64,000 nt of DNA from Prevotella sp. E9-3 (GTDB lineage: Bacteria; Bacteroidota; Bacteroidia; Bacteroidales; Bacteroidaceae): assembly GCF_022024015.1 (NCBI RefSeq), contig NZ_CP091786.1, positions 2,046,001-2,110,000 of the forward strand, read 5' to 3'. The position numbers and the translations under genes are program-made. Under the pieces are notes generated by a model. It saw only the letters and a list, made by a program, of their open reading frames with translations, was not told the origin of the DNA and ran no database searches. Shown piece by piece: positions 11,828 to 22,020 of the stretch (its first letter is position 1; each line of letters opens with the position of its first letter).

Positions 11828-12451
11828 TTATTTCTCCTTATAAAAATAAGCACGATGAACCCAAATAACAATACCAACAAGAATCAGGGCCATAGCAGGC
11901 ATGGTCATCATACCATTGTTGATGTAACCCATATCATAGCAGGCATCAGGAATAATCTGGAAACCAAGCAGAGAGCCACGGCCCAGCAATTCACGTACAG
12001 CACCTACAATGACCAGAATCATTGCATAGCCAAGACCATTACCCACACCATCAAGGAATGAAGGCCAAGGTTTGTTCATCATAGCGAAAGCCTCAAGACG
12101 TCCCATGAGGATACAGTTGGTAATAATCAGACCTACGTAAACGCTGAGTTCAACACTCACATCATATACATAAGCCTTCAGAATCTGCGACACGATGGTT
12201 ACCAATGCTGCCACCACTACCAACTGCACCACAATACGAATACGGTTAGGAATGGTATTACGCAGAATAGAGATAATCGTGTTTGAGAATGCGGTGATCA
12301 CTGTTACAGCGAGACCCATCACGATGGCCGGTTTCAACTGTGAGGTTACAGCCAAAGCCGAACAGATGCCAAGTACCTGGCCCAAAATGGGATGATCAGC
12401 ATTCAATGGTTTCAGGAAAACCTCTCTATTTTGTTTACTAAATAAACTCAT
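11828..12451 (-). CDS. nqrD: Na+-NQR subunit D
   Basis: 207-residue membrane subunit, NqrD/RnfE family, with six predicted helices. The motifs LGICSALAVTSQLKPAIVMG and ITNCILMGRLEAFAM contain the conserved cysteines that complete the intramembrane iron centre with NqrE. Length is normal. Confidence 0.96.
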   Translation of the reverse strand: MSLFSKQNREVFLKPLNADHPILGQVLGICSALAVTSQLKPAIVMGLAVTVITAFSNTIISILRNTIPNRIRIVVQLVVVAALVTIVSQILKAYVYDVSVELSVYVGLIITNCILMGRLEAFAMMNKPWPSFLDGVGNGLGYAMILVIVGAVRELLGRGSLLGFQIIPDACYDMGYINNGMMTMPAMALILVGIVIWVHRAYFYKEK

Positions 12452-12492
12452 AATCCAATTAGTAATTAAAAATTAATTATTAGTAATTATGA

Positions 12493-13194
12493 TTACTCTT
12501 TTACGATAGTAGAATCTACACACTCTGCTACGGCTGCTGAATCAACTGTCTCTTTCTGAGAAGCAATAACTTCATTCAGTCTGCCGACAACATAGTTTTC
12601 AACGTTCTTCAGTCCTTCTTTCAGCATTGCATCAACGCCGTTTGAAGTTAGTGTAGCACCCGTCACGCAGTCAACCTGTGTAGCAGGATCCTCTACTTTC
12701 TTAACTACCGAGAGAACAACATTATTATCGTCGTCCCAGATGCGCTTACCAATGAATTTCTCCTGCCAAGCCTGAGAATCCTTGATTTCTGCACCCAAAC
12801 CGGCTGTTTCTCCTTCATGATTGAAGTAGGCACCATACACCTTTCCTTCATTATCAACAGCCATATAGCCGCTGATACCACCCCAAAGGCCCATACCTTT
12901 CAGACTTGCCACAAGGATTTCGTTTCCGTCAATTTCGCACTCGTAGAATTTCTGTCCATTCAGTTCTTTCTCTTCCTTCACTACTTCGGCATATTTGGCT
13001 TCGGCTTCAGCACCATCCAAATTGCGAATATTGAGTGAATAGAGTATCTGTTTCTTAATATCGAGTGCCACGTTTGCATCCTGCATAGGCTTCAGTGCCT
13101 TAAAGATGAAGGCCAACAGGAATGCAACGACAACTACAAGAATCGCACTATATATAATAATGTACGAATTTGAATTTGTATTTAGCTTGCTCAT
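12493..13194 (-). CDS. nqrC: Na+-NQR subunit C (covalent FMN)
   Basis: 233 residues from the ATG at 13194; an upstream in-frame TTG would add three residues. One N-terminal membrane helix is followed by a periplasmic FMN-binding domain. The flavinylation motif DCVTGATLTS is intact, with the modified threonine at about residue 181 (the T of GAT). It needs an ApbE flavin transferase, which is not encoded in this window. The C-terminus is about 40 residues longer than the core domain and acidic. Confidence 0.95.
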   Translation of the reverse strand: MSKLNTNSNSYIIIYSAILVVVVAFLLAFIFKALKPMQDANVALDIKKQILYSLNIRNLDGAEAEAKYAEVVKEEKELNGQKFYECEIDGNEILVASLKGMGLWGGISGYMAVDNEGKVYGAYFNHEGETAGLGAEIKDSQAWQEKFIGKRIWDDDNNVVLSVVKKVEDPATQVDCVTGATLTSNGVDAMLKEGLKNVENYVVGRLNEVIASQKETVDSAAVAECVDSTIVKE

Positions 13195-13223
13195 AATTAT
13201 CAATTCTCTATTTACAATTTAAA

Positions 13224-14384
13224 TTAAGAGTTGCTACCTCTCTTCATACGTTTCGAGATGTTACGCTCTACTACGAAGTGGTCGATAGTGGGAGCAAACA
13301 TGTTCATGAGCAGGATTGCCAGCATCATGCCTTCAGGATAACCTGGGTTCATCACACGAATCACAACTGCCATAACACCAATCAGGAAACCATAAATCCA
13401 CTTACCTGTTTCTGTACGACAAGAGGTTACAGGATCAGTAGCCATGAACACAGCACCAAAGCAGAATCCGCCCAGCACAATATGTTCATACCATGTGATA
13501 GGAGTCATACCAAGACTCTCAAAGCAGCAGGCCATCAGTCCACCACCTACGAATACACTCAGCATGGTCTTCCAAGAAGCAATACCTGTCCACAACAACA
13601 GCAGGGCACCCAGTGCGATAGCCACTACTGAAGTTTCACCGATTGAACCTGGAATAAAACCAAGAATCATATCGTTCAGAGAAGCCGTTACTTCTGTTCC
13701 TGCACCAATCTGACCGAGTGGTGTAGCTGCAGTAAATCCGTCGGGCAATGTATTGCCGAAACCAAGAATGCTTTCATTGGCTACCCAAACCTGATCGCCA
13801 CTCATCTTTGTAGGATAAGCGAAGAAAAGGAAAGCGCGGCAAAGCAGTGCTGGGTTGAAGATATTCATACCAGTGCCGCCAAATATTTCCTTACCAATGA
13901 TCACTGCAAAAGCTACTGCAATAGCCAGAATCCACAAGGGGCAGTTTACAGGAACAATCAATGGAATAAGAATACCACTAACGAGGAATCCCTCCTGAAT
14001 TTCCTCGCCCTTCCACTGAGCCCATGCAAATTCTATGCCCAGACCTACAATGTAAGAAACGAGAATTTTTGGCAGTACAGCCAGGAAACCAAACACGAAG
14101 AGGTCCATGAATGTTGCTGTGGCCAGTGTGCCAGCAGCCAGTGCATTCTGATAACCCACATTGTACATACCAAACAGCATGGCAGGCATCAATGCGAGCA
14201 CTACCATACTCATGATACGCTTCGAGTCAATAGCGTCGTGAATGTGAACGCCCGTCTTCGCCGTGTCATTAGGCACGTAGAGGAAGGTCTCGAAGCCATC
14301 GAACAACGAACGGAAGGCATGCAACTTTCCACCCTCCTCGAAGTTCGGCTTTATCTTGTTGAGATAATTTCTTAATGCGCTCAT
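13224..14384 (-). CDS. nqrB: Na+-NQR subunit B (covalent FMN, ion channel)
   Basis: 386-residue polytopic membrane subunit. The flavinylation motif DGFTAATPLG places the covalently modified threonine at residue 221. The helix motif GGTGMNIFNPALLCRAFLFF is typical of NqrB. NqrB carries riboflavin, the quinone site and most of the Na+ path. Length fits the family (about 385-415). It is downstream of nqrA by 6 bases. Confidence 0.96.
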   Translation of the reverse strand: MSALRNYLNKIKPNFEEGGKLHAFRSLFDGFETFLYVPNDTAKTGVHIHDAIDSKRIMSMVVLALMPAMLFGMYNVGYQNALAAGTLATATFMDLFVFGFLAVLPKILVSYIVGLGIEFAWAQWKGEEIQEGFLVSGILIPLIVPVNCPLWILAIAVAFAVIIGKEIFGGTGMNIFNPALLCRAFLFFAYPTKMSGDQVWVANESILGFGNTLPDGFTAATPLGQIGAGTEVTASLNDMILGFIPGSIGETSVVAIALGALLLLWTGIASWKTMLSVFVGGGLMACCFESLGMTPITWYEHIVLGGFCFGAVFMATDPVTSCRTETGKWIYGFLIGVMAVVIRVMNPGYPEGMMLAILLMNMFAPTIDHFVVERNISKRMKRGSNS

Positions 14385-14390
14385 AATTGT

Positions 14391-15740
14391 TTATGCGTTT
14401 TCTTTGCGTAAAATGTTAAGTCCCTCTCTTACAATTCGCTGCAGCTCCAGCTTAGAGCTATCCACGAACTCAGCGAGTGCGAAATCCTCAGGTGCCACCT
14501 CGTAAATACCAAGCTGCTCCTGACGGTCAATATCGCCAGTGATGATAGCCTTGATGAGGTATTCGCCATAGATATCCATTGGCAACACCTTGTCATACTC
14601 ACCACTCATAATCATGTGGCGTGCACCACCCTTGATACGTGCATCAGCCTCAAACTCTTTCTTTCCACAGAGCCATGAGAAGTAGCTGCGGTTCACTGAG
14701 AACTGCTTAAAGCGAGGCATTATCCAGCCCAGCATCTCATCGGCATCCGAACCTTCAGGAATTACGGTAATTTCTGATGAATGGGCACCTAGGAAACCAT
14801 CCTTTGTAGTCTGACGTCCAGTGAGCACGTTACCATTAATTATACGTACGCTGTGTGAAGCATCATAGCTGTTTGACAGCAGTGTAGAGAGTTCTTCACC
14901 CACCAGCATATCTACATGCACAGGCTTCTGAACCTCGCTACCGCAAAGAGCAACCGTGCGGCGCAAATCCACTCTACCCGTGTTGAAAAGACGACCGATG
15001 AACAGTACTACGGTTGGATCGCCAATGGTCCAAACCACTTCGCCTTTGTTTACTGGCGACACATGGTTCACCTGTACGCCAACGTTGCCTGCAGGACATG
15101 AGCCATTGAACTCGTTCACTTCAACATTCTGAAGATTGCTCAGTGAAGAATTCTTGCCAACGCCCACGTAGGTCTTAGCAATCTTCGACAGAGCCGTCAA
15201 ACCAGTCTGGAAGTCCTGTTCCTGACCTTTTACCTCATACTCAAAGTCGCAAGCCAATGGCTTATCGCGCAGAGCAGACACAAAAATTGCCTTAGGCTTC
15301 GTTTCAGGATTGGTAGAAACGGCATAAGGCAACTGATTGATGTAGCCGAACAAGCCTGCTTCGAGAAGAGCATCGACAACAGCGTTGCCATCGAGTTTCG
15401 AAACATCCTTTTTGCCGAATTCTACATACTGCTGTGTGGCATCGGCTTCAACCTTCACACAGAGCACCTTACGACGTTCGCCACGCTCTACGGATGTTAC
15501 CTTACCGCTTACGGGTGAGGCAAAGCGAACCTGCGGATACTGCTTGTTAACAAACAAAGCATCGCCTGCCTTGACAATATCGCCCTCATGTACAAGAACT
15601 TTTGGAGTAACACCTTCGAAATCATCGGGTACTAAAGCATAGCGCCCATTAGATTTCAGCTGGATTTTTTGCTCCTCAGCTTTACCTTTCAGACGAATAT
15701 CAAGGCCTTTACGCAAATTGAAAACTTGTTTAATTGCCAT
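14391..15740 (-). CDS. nqrA: Na+-NQR subunit A
   Basis: 449-residue soluble subunit that contributes to quinone binding on the cytoplasmic side. The N-terminus (FNLRKGLDIRLKG) and the barrel-sandwich segment (VHEGDIVKAGDALF, RFASPVSGKV) resemble RnfC/NqrA proteins. The ATG at 15740 is the first after the promoter at 15772-15805. First gene of the nqrABCDEF operon. Confidence 0.96.
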   Translation of the reverse strand: MAIKQVFNLRKGLDIRLKGKAEEQKIQLKSNGRYALVPDDFEGVTPKVLVHEGDIVKAGDALFVNKQYPQVRFASPVSGKVTSVERGERRKVLCVKVEADATQQYVEFGKKDVSKLDGNAVVDALLEAGLFGYINQLPYAVSTNPETKPKAIFVSALRDKPLACDFEYEVKGQEQDFQTGLTALSKIAKTYVGVGKNSSLSNLQNVEVNEFNGSCPAGNVGVQVNHVSPVNKGEVVWTIGDPTVVLFIGRLFNTGRVDLRRTVALCGSEVQKPVHVDMLVGEELSTLLSNSYDASHSVRIINGNVLTGRQTTKDGFLGAHSSEITVIPEGSDADEMLGWIMPRFKQFSVNRSYFSWLCGKKEFEADARIKGGARHMIMSGEYDKVLPMDIYGEYLIKAIITGDIDRQEQLGIYEVAPEDFALAEFVDSSKLELQRIVREGLNILRKENA

Positions 15741-15771
15741 ATAATAAGTTTAAAAGTGGATTCAACGCGTG

Positions 15772-15805
15772 CAAAATTACTAAATTTTGATTGAAGACCG
15801 ACAAA
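15772..15805 (-). promoter_or_regulatory. Promoter of the nqr operon
   Basis: On the minus strand TAATTTTG (15772-15779) is a perfect -7 box and TTTG (15802-15805) a -33 element, separated by 22 bp. It is back to back with the tamB promoter on the other strand. Confidence 0.75.
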
Positions 15806-15843
15806 TTCCGTTTGAAAAATACGGAGGTCACAAGAAATTATCG

Positions 15844-15851
15844 TACTTTTG
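15844..15851 (+). promoter_or_regulatory. Promoter -7 box (TACTTTTG) of the tamB-like gene
   Basis: TACTTTTG fits the consensus and lies inside the longest version of the ORF (from 15791), which supports the start at 15869 and a very short leader of about 12 bases. Confidence 0.65.
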
Positions 15852-15868
15852 CAATCCAAAATATACAG

Positions 15869-18800
15869 ATGCAAATGCATTTGTCAAGTCTAAATATCAG
15901 TTTGAAGGTAGTTAAACATTTTTTTAGTGGTGTGATATGGGGTTTTATCGCCTTATATTTCATTTTGATGACCCTTATTTACCTACCTCCTTTTCAACAG
16001 TGGATGGGCTCAAAGGCCTCTCGTGCCATCGGTGACGCATTAGGCACGAGTGTATCGGTAGGTTCTATCCAGTTAGGTCTTCCTAATCGTATTATTATAG
16101 ACAATGTAACCATCTTGGATCAGCAGCAGAAAAAGATGCTGCGCATAGGCCGACTATCCACCAAGTTGCAGTGGCTTCCACTGGTTGAAGGACGAATCGT
16201 CATCTCGTCGGCTCAGCTTTTTGGCGCCCATATCAATATCTACAAAACCGACTCACTCCAGCCTTCCAACATGCAGTTTATGCTGGATGCCCTTTCATCG
16301 AACGACACCACCAGTCATTCGGCTATCGACCTGCGCATCAATTCGCTCATTGTCCGTCATTCCAATGTGCGCTACAATTTGGAATACATGCCCAAAACAG
16401 ACCGTTTCGACCTCAACCACCTTGCATTCAACGATGTCAGTTCTCATATTCTACTGAACGAACTGTCTGACGACTCACTAAACGTCAGGGTGAAACGACT
16501 CACGTTCAACGAAGAGAGCGGGCTGAAGGTAAACAGCGTTTCTTTCTCTCTGACGGCTGGAAAGCGAGAGGGTATGTTGAAGGATTTCACCCTTCAGATG
16601 CCCCACTCTATGCTGTATATCGATTCGCTCACAGCGGCCTACAATTCCGAGAAGCTGAATGAAACCCTTCGCTATCGTGCCAGCAACTTGAATGCCGATG
16701 TAAGGTTGAGCGATCTAAAGTGCTTTTTACCCAACCTGGCCAATTATTCTGACGTGCTGAGTCTGACCACCACTTTTGAGGGTACCACTAAATATATTAA
16801 TGTGCCTCACCTCGAAATAAACGGCACTGGACGCAGTTTAGTGCTCAATGCGCATGGTTGGGTGTTCGGACTCGACGAGAGTCATCCCACATGGAAGGCC
16901 GAGATAGCCCGTTTCTCACTTGACGAGAGCGTATTACAGAAACTCAAAAGCGATATTTCTTCCCTACCCTCACAGTTGGCAAATATAGGCAATGTCCAAC
17001 TTTCAGGTTCTTTCGAAGGAAACGAGTTTGGCGACATCAGTGCCCATAGTGCCATTCTTGCCGATATTGGAAACCTCGACGTGAATATGAAAATGGCCGG
17101 AGGTAAGGTATTCTCCGGTTCGCTCAACACAAAGGGCATAGACCTGAAACGCCTGCTATCAAACGACCACCTCGGAACTTTGGCCACTAATATCCAGCTC
17201 AGCGGCACCACCTCGGCCATGAAGGCCAATGGCTTGATCAGTAAGTTGGAATACAACGACTACACCTATACTAATATACGCGTGGACGGCAACTATGCCG
17301 GCCGTTCAGCCAGCGGCACTATAGCCATTGACGATTCTAACGCCCAGCTCACCCTCGAAGGTTTGTGGAAGGATGACGGCCAACGCACAGCCCTTCAACT
17401 GAATGGTACGGTGAATAAATTATCGCCTCAACAACTCAACTTGTCTGACAATTGGGGCGATGCCACTTTCAGTCTGCAACTGACTGCCGATATCAGCGCC
17501 ACCAATATCAACGATGTGGAGGGCAATATCGACCTGCATCATTTTGTGATGAACGATTCTACGGGTTTCTTCCGCATCGACAGCGTTATGCTACAGTCAG
17601 GCTTTAACAATGGCCAACATTACCTGAAGCTGAGCGGCGATTTGGGTGAAGGAAGCCTGAACGGTCAGTTCAATTTGAACACCCTCCCCCAAAGCTTTGT
17701 CAGTTTCCTTGCTTCACAACTCCCCTCTATCCCCGGGCTTCCAAAAGTAAAGGAACGACTGAACAACAATTTTGATGTAAATCTGCACATTACGAGCAGC
17801 GAGTGGATAAGACGAATCCTGAATATTCCCCTCCTCCTTGAAGAACCCCTCAGTCTGCAGGGAAATATCAACGATGCCACCCACACTTTCTGTCTTGACG
17901 GAAGCGTACCCGCTTTTTTCTACGACGAAGCATTCTACGAAGGGGCCAAACTGCACATCACTACCGAGAACGACTCCATTTTGTGCAATGTCAATGTAGT
18001 GAAACACATGGACCACGACCTGAAGATGGACCTTGCACTGAAAGCTGCCGCCAGCAACAACAATATCAGCACCAGTTTTTCGTGGAACAACCATACCGTT
18101 GGCATCAAGGCCACACAGGGCGAACTGAATGCCACCACACAGCTCTACACCAACGACGAAGGCTATCCAGAAGCACATATCCGAACCCATTCATCCCACC
18201 TTTCCATGGGCGACACTCAATGGGACATCATGCCCAGCGACATTATCTATGCCGACAACAGGATTCTTGTTGACCATTTCGAGATTCAGCATCAAGAACA
18301 ACACCTGCTCATTGATGGCATAGCCTCGAAAAGCGCCAAAGACACATTGGTAGTCGATATGAAAGACCTTGATGTGAGCTATGTGCTCGACCTGCTCAAT
18401 TTCCATCCTGTTGAATTTGCAGGTTTTGTTACCGGTCGTGCCTGTGTTTCCCAACTGTTCGACCAGCCCAAAGCTATGGCCGATATCAACGTGAGCAGTT
18501 TCCGCTTTGAAGGAGGACGAATGGGTACCCTTCATGCCCAAGCCGAATGGAATGCCGACCAGCAGCAGATAGATATTCACGCTCTGGCTGACGACGGTCC
18601 TGACTCAAAAACACATATCAACGGTTATGTATCACCCGTGAGAAGTGATATCGAGCTGGTGATTAAAGGCGAAGGCACCCATATTGATTTCCTCCAACAA
18701 TACACCAGAAGTTTCCTGAGCAACGTGGGCGGACAGGCCTATGGTGAAGTGAGACTGGTGGGTCCCTTGGGCGCAATGGATCTGTTGGGAACGCTGGTTG

Positions 18801-20266
18801 TCGATGGACAGGCCACCGTCATTCCCCTTGGCACCACCTATACGCTGAAGAAAGATACCGTTCGGCTTGTCCACAACGACATCCTGCTCAATAGGGCCAA
18901 CATCAATGATATAAACAATGATGTGGCCTACCTCAGCGGAGGCATTCACCACGAGCACCTGTCAAACCTCACTTTCGACCTCGACATAGAGACCTCTCGT
19001 CTTTTGGCCTACGATTTCAAGGAATTGGGCAACGATACGTTTTGCGGAACCGTTGAAGCCAGCGGACGTGTTGACCTTCACGGACGTCCTGGCGAGGTAG
19101 TCATTAACTGCAATGCCACCCCACTCCGCTCTACGGTGTTCACCTACAACGCTTCCCTCTCCAACGAGGTGAGCCAGCAAGATTTCATTACTTGGCGAAA
19201 CAAGCATCAACTTGCTAACATTCCTGTCACGCAGACCAAGAGTGAAGAGAAACCACGCGATATACCTACCGACATCTACATCAACTTCCTGATCAATGCC
19301 AACCCGAATGCCACCGTCAAACTGCTCATGGATGCCACTACGGGCGACTATATCACCCTCTACGGTTCGGGCGTGCTTCGAGCCAGTTACCACAACAAAG
19401 GCGTTTTCCAGATGTTTGGCACCTATACAGTCGATCATGGCACCTATGGCATCACGATCCAGAACATCATCAAGAAAAACTTTGTGTTCCAGGAAGGCAG
19501 CACACTCATATTTGGCGGCAACCCCATGGAGGCCAATCTGCAACTGCAAGCCGTATATACCGTCAACGGCGTGTCGTTGTCCGATCTGAACATCGGCAAT
19601 TCTTTTGCCAGCAATACCGTGCGTGTAAACTGTCTGATGAACATCACCGGACAGGCAGGCTCACCACGCATAGATTTCGATTTCGACCTGCCTACCGTCA
19701 ATAGCGACGAAAAACAAATGGTACGCTCTGTCATAGCCAGCGAACAGGAAATAAACCAGCAAGTGCTCTACCTTCTTGGCATAGGCCGCTTCTATTCTCA
19801 AAGAACCCAAGAGGCCAACAATGCCGAAACGCAGGAATATGGACAGACGCAACTGGCCATGCAGTCGTTCCTTTCAGGCACCCTCTCTTCGCAAATCAAC
19901 ACCCTCATATCACAAGTAGTAAAGAATGACGACTGGAACTTTGGCGCCAATATCTCTACCGGCAATGAGGGGTGGCACAATGCTGAATATGAAGGACTCA
20001 TCAGTGGACGTATGCTGAACAATCGACTTCTGATCAACGGACAGTTTGGCTATCGCGACAATGCCACACAGGCCACCTCCTCATTCATTGGCGACTTTGA
20101 CATTCGCTATATTCTTACTCCAAACGGAAATCTTTCGCTGAAGATGTATAACCAAACGAACGACCGATACTTTACCCGTTCGTCACTAAACACTCAGGGA
20201 ATTGGACTCATTATCAAGAAAGACTTCAATGGACTGAACGACTTGTTTACCCGCAGAAAGAAATAG
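15869..20266 (+). CDS. TamB-like translocation/assembly module protein (DUF490)
   Basis: About 1465 residues from the ATG at 15869 (15875 is also possible). A single N-terminal membrane anchor (about residues 15-36) is followed by more than 1300 residues of repetitive beta-strand-rich sequence and a C-terminal TamB domain containing LLGIGRFYSQ and ending in IGLIIKKDFNGLNDLF. TamB/AsmA-like proteins span the periplasm and take part in outer-membrane protein insertion or phospholipid transport. No TamA/Omp85 partner is adjacent. The gene is monocistronic, divergent from nqrA. Confidence 0.88.
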   Translation: MQMHLSSLNISLKVVKHFFSGVIWGFIALYFILMTLIYLPPFQQWMGSKASRAIGDALGTSVSVGSIQLGLPNRIIIDNVTILDQQQKKMLRIGRLSTKLQWLPLVEGRIVISSAQLFGAHINIYKTDSLQPSNMQFMLDALSSNDTTSHSAIDLRINSLIVRHSNVRYNLEYMPKTDRFDLNHLAFNDVSSHILLNELSDDSLNVRVKRLTFNEESGLKVNSVSFSLTAGKREGMLKDFTLQMPHSMLYIDSLTAAYNSEKLNETLRYRASNLNADVRLSDLKCFLPNLANYSDVLSLTTTFEGTTKYINVPHLEINGTGRSLVLNAHGWVFGLDESHPTWKAEIARFSLDESVLQKLKSDISSLPSQLANIGNVQLSGSFEGNEFGDISAHSAILADIGNLDVNMKMAGGKVFSGSLNTKGIDLKRLLSNDHLGTLATNIQLSGTTSAMKANGLISKLEYNDYTYTNIRVDGNYAGRSASGTIAIDDSNAQLTLEGLWKDDGQRTALQLNGTVNKLSPQQLNLSDNWGDATFSLQLTADISATNINDVEGNIDLHHFVMNDSTGFFRIDSVMLQSGFNNGQHYLKLSGDLGEGSLNGQFNLNTLPQSFVSFLASQLPSIPGLPKVKERLNNNFDVNLHITSSEWIRRILNIPLLLEEPLSLQGNINDATHTFCLDGSVPAFFYDEAFYEGAKLHITTENDSILCNVNVVKHMDHDLKMDLALKAAASNNNISTSFSWNNHTVGIKATQGELNATTQLYTNDEGYPEAHIRTHSSHLSMGDTQWDIMPSDIIYADNRILVDHFEIQHQEQHLLIDGIASKSAKDTLVVDMKDLDVSYVLDLLNFHPVEFAGFVTGRACVSQLFDQPKAMADINVSSFRFEGGRMGTLHAQAEWNADQQQIDIHALADDGPDSKTHINGYVSPVRSDIELVIKGEGTHIDFLQQYTRSFLSNVGGQAYGEVRLVGPLGAMDLLGTLVVDGQATVIPLGTTYTLKKDTVRLVHNDILLNRANINDINNDVAYLSGGIHHEHLSNLTFDLDIETSRLLAYDFKELGNDTFCGTVEASGRVDLHGRPGEVVINCNATPLRSTVFTYNASLSNEVSQQDFITWRNKHQLANIPVTQTKSEEKPRDIPTDIYINFLINANPNATVKLLMDATTGDYITLYGSGVLRASYHNKGVFQMFGTYTVDHGTYGITIQNIIKKNFVFQEGSTLIFGGNPMEANLQLQAVYTVNGVSLSDLNIGNSFASNTVRVNCLMNITGQAGSPRIDFDFDLPTVNSDEKQMVRSVIASEQEINQQVLYLLGIGRFYSQRTQEANNAETQEYGQTQLAMQSFLSGTLSSQINTLISQVVKNDDWNFGANISTGNEGWHNAEYEGLISGRMLNNRLLINGQFGYRDNATQATSSFIGDFDIRYILTPNGNLSLKMYNQTNDRYFTRSSLNTQGIGLIIKKDFNGLNDLFTRRKK

Positions 20267-20269
20267 TGA

Positions 20270-20308
20270 AGCAAACAAAAAGCCTTTCATCTCTCACAGA
20301 CAAAAGGC
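20270..20308 (-). terminator. Intrinsic terminator of the tRNA-Thr/tRNA-Gly transcript
   Basis: The arms GCCTTT (20282-20287) and AAAGGC (20303-20308) form a hairpin followed on the minus strand by a T-rich run (20272-20281). It may also stop tamB transcription in the other direction. Confidence 0.6.
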
Positions 20309-20342
20309 GTAATTACAATATTGAATAAAAAAATATTACGTG

Positions 20343-20415
20343 AGCGGAATACGGGACTCGAACCCGCGACCCTCGGCTTGGGAAGCCAATGCTCTACCAA
20401 CTGAGCTAATTCCGC
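20343..20415 (-). tRNA. tRNA-Gly (anticodon CCC)
   Basis: 73-nt cloverleaf: acceptor GCGGAAT/ATTCCGC, D arm GCTC...GAGC, anticodon stem TTGGC/GCCGA with loop TTCCCAA, and T arm GCGGG TTCGAGT CCCGT. The discriminator is T and CCA is not encoded. Transcribed after tRNA-Thr from the promoter at 20516-20547. Confidence 0.93.
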
Positions 20416-20422
20416 AACCGAG

Positions 20423-20495
<73 letters not shown>

Positions 20496-20515
20496 TTTTT
20501 TGCTTTAAGCGGATG

Positions 20516-20547
20516 CAAAGGTAAGTATATTTTTTGTTTTCCACAAA
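20516..20547 (-). promoter_or_regulatory. tRNA promoter (TTTG - 20 bp - TACCTTTG)
   Basis: The minus strand carries TTTG (20544-20547), a 20-bp spacer and TACCTTTG (20516-20523), the same arrangement as in the tRNA-Arg and non-coding repeat promoters of this window. Confidence 0.8.
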
Positions 20548-20639
20548 TTTTAGTCTCGATTTTTTAGTCTCCTATTCCATATTTACAGCCAATAACATTC
20601 ATTCACTAACAAAACAATCATCTTTCAATCAATTATTTG

Positions 20640-20647
20640 TACATTTG
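20640..20647 (+). promoter_or_regulatory. Promoter -7 box (TACATTTG) for the flavoprotein/two-component genes
   Basis: TACATTTG matches TAnnTTTG and falls at the first codons of the longest ORF version, supporting the start at 20694. It probably drives the flavoprotein, response regulator and kinase together. Confidence 0.6.
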
Positions 20648-20693
20648 CGGTCAGAAACTTAATATTTACATTTATCAAGACACTTATACACTC

Positions 20694-21311
20694 ATGAAAG
20701 TATTATTAATCAATGGCAGTCCCCGAGAGAATGGAAACACCTTTCAAGCACTCAGCGAGGTATCCAATACACTGAACGAAGAAGGTATCGAAACCCAGAT
20801 TATCAGCATTGGCAAAAAAGCAGTACAGGGTTGTATAGCCTGTGGCATGTGTGGCCGCTTAGGTCGCTGTACGTTCAAAGACGACCTGTACTCCAAAATA
20901 TGGAGCGAAGTGAAAAATGGTATCGACGGGCTTATCGTCGGTTCACCAGTCTATTACGGAGGCCCCAATGGTTCGCTATGCGCCCTACTCGACCGTGTGT
21001 TCTATTCACTCTCTGCCGACATGAAATATCTGCCAGGCGCCAGCGTTGTAGTATGCCGCCGAGGAGGTGCATCGGCAGCCTTCGACCGCCTGAACAAATA
21101 TTTCACCATGAACAGTATGCCTTTGGTCACTTCGCAGTACTGGAATATGGTCTATGGTCAGACTCCAGGACAGGCTGTACAAGACGAGGAGGGCATGCAA
21201 ACCATGCGCACTCTGGCCCGCAACATGGCTTGGATGATTAAGCATCTCAATGCCCGTGAAGAGGGTCACCCTGCCGAAGAACAGCGTGTTTGGACCAACT
21301 TCATTCGATAA
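20694..21311 (+). CDS. NADPH-dependent FMN reductase-like iron-sulfur flavoprotein
   Basis: 205 residues from the ATG at 20694, after the promoter. Flavodoxin-like fold: the FMN phosphate loop is NGSPRENGNTFQAL and a compact cysteine cluster CIACGMCGRLGRC follows, as in iron-sulfur flavoproteins. GSPVYYGGPNGSLCALLDR is the conserved flavin ring/dimer segment. Probably a soluble redox protein of unknown partner. The stop lies 10 bases before the response regulator, so all three downstream genes may be cotranscribed. Confidence 0.83.
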   Translation: MKVLLINGSPRENGNTFQALSEVSNTLNEEGIETQIISIGKKAVQGCIACGMCGRLGRCTFKDDLYSKIWSEVKNGIDGLIVGSPVYYGGPNGSLCALLDRVFYSLSADMKYLPGASVVVCRRGGASAAFDRLNKYFTMNSMPLVTSQYWNMVYGQTPGQAVQDEEGMQTMRTLARNMAWMIKHLNAREEGHPAEEQRVWTNFIR

Positions 21312-21321
21312 GGAGTACCCC

Positions 21322-22020
21322 ATGAAAATTCTTGTTGTTGACGACGAGCAGGATATCTGCGAGATACTGCAATATAACCTGGAGACCGAAGGTTTTGAGG
21401 TGATGACAGTCAATTCGGCAGAAGAGGCGCTTGAGCTTCCTCTGTGTGAGTTTTCACTGATTCTTCTGGATGTGATGATGGGCGAGATGTCTGGTTTTCA
21501 GATGGCGAGACGACTGAAGGAAAGTCCAGAAACGGCGCAGATACCCATTATCTTCATCACGGCACTTGACAGTGATGACCATCTGGTGAAGGGATTGAAT
21601 ATCGGAGCCGACGACTATATCGTCAAACCACTTAGCATGAAGGAGGTGAAGGCCAGAGTCAAGGCTGTACTCCGACGGACGGCTCATACAGTGCCACAAC
21701 AGGCAGACACATCTACTTCCGCTTCTGACAACAAGATTTGCTATGAAGGCATCACGCTCGACCTGAATGCGAAGACCGCCGCCATCGATGGTGAGGAACT
21801 GGTATGCTCGAAATTGGAGTTCGAACTGTTGTCGTTCTTCCTCCAGCATCCCGGCAAAGTATTTTCACGGGAAGACCTTCTGAAATATTGCTGGCCACAG
21901 GACGTGCTGGTGCTCGACCGCACGGTGGACGTGAGCATCACCCGACTGCGCAAGAAGATTGGCCGCTACGGCAAACAAATCAAAACACGAGTGGGCTATG
22001 GCTACTATTTTGCAGAGTAA
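21322..22020 (+). CDS. OmpR/PhoB-family response regulator
   Basis: 232 residues from the ATG at 21322, which has a good ribosome-binding AAGGAG eight bases before it. The receiver domain has acidic residues VVDDEQD, phospho-acceptor Asp50 (LILLDVMMG) and the switch lysine in DDYIVKPLS. The C-terminal winged helix (from about residue 135) ends with TVDVSITRLRKKIG and GYGYYF, typical of PhoB-like DNA binding to tandem 11-bp repeats. Its coding end overlaps the kinase start by 23 bases. The neighbouring Na/Pi transporter with Pho-box-like repeats suggests phosphate control, which is an inference. Confidence 0.92.
   Translation: MKILVVDDEQDICEILQYNLETEGFEVMTVNSAEEALELPLCEFSLILLDVMMGEMSGFQMARRLKESPETAQIPIIFITALDSDDHLVKGLNIGADDYIVKPLSMKEVKARVKAVLRRTAHTVPQQADTSTSASDNKICYEGITLDLNAKTAAIDGEELVCSKLEFELLSFFLQHPGKVFSREDLLKYCWPQDVLVLDRTVDVSITRLRKKIGRYGKQIKTRVGYGYYFAE

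Noticed and set aside
21959..21997. Earlier kinase start at 21959
   Set aside because: Would overlap the regulator gene by 62 bases; the ATG at 21998 gives a shorter overlap and begins just before the first membrane helix.
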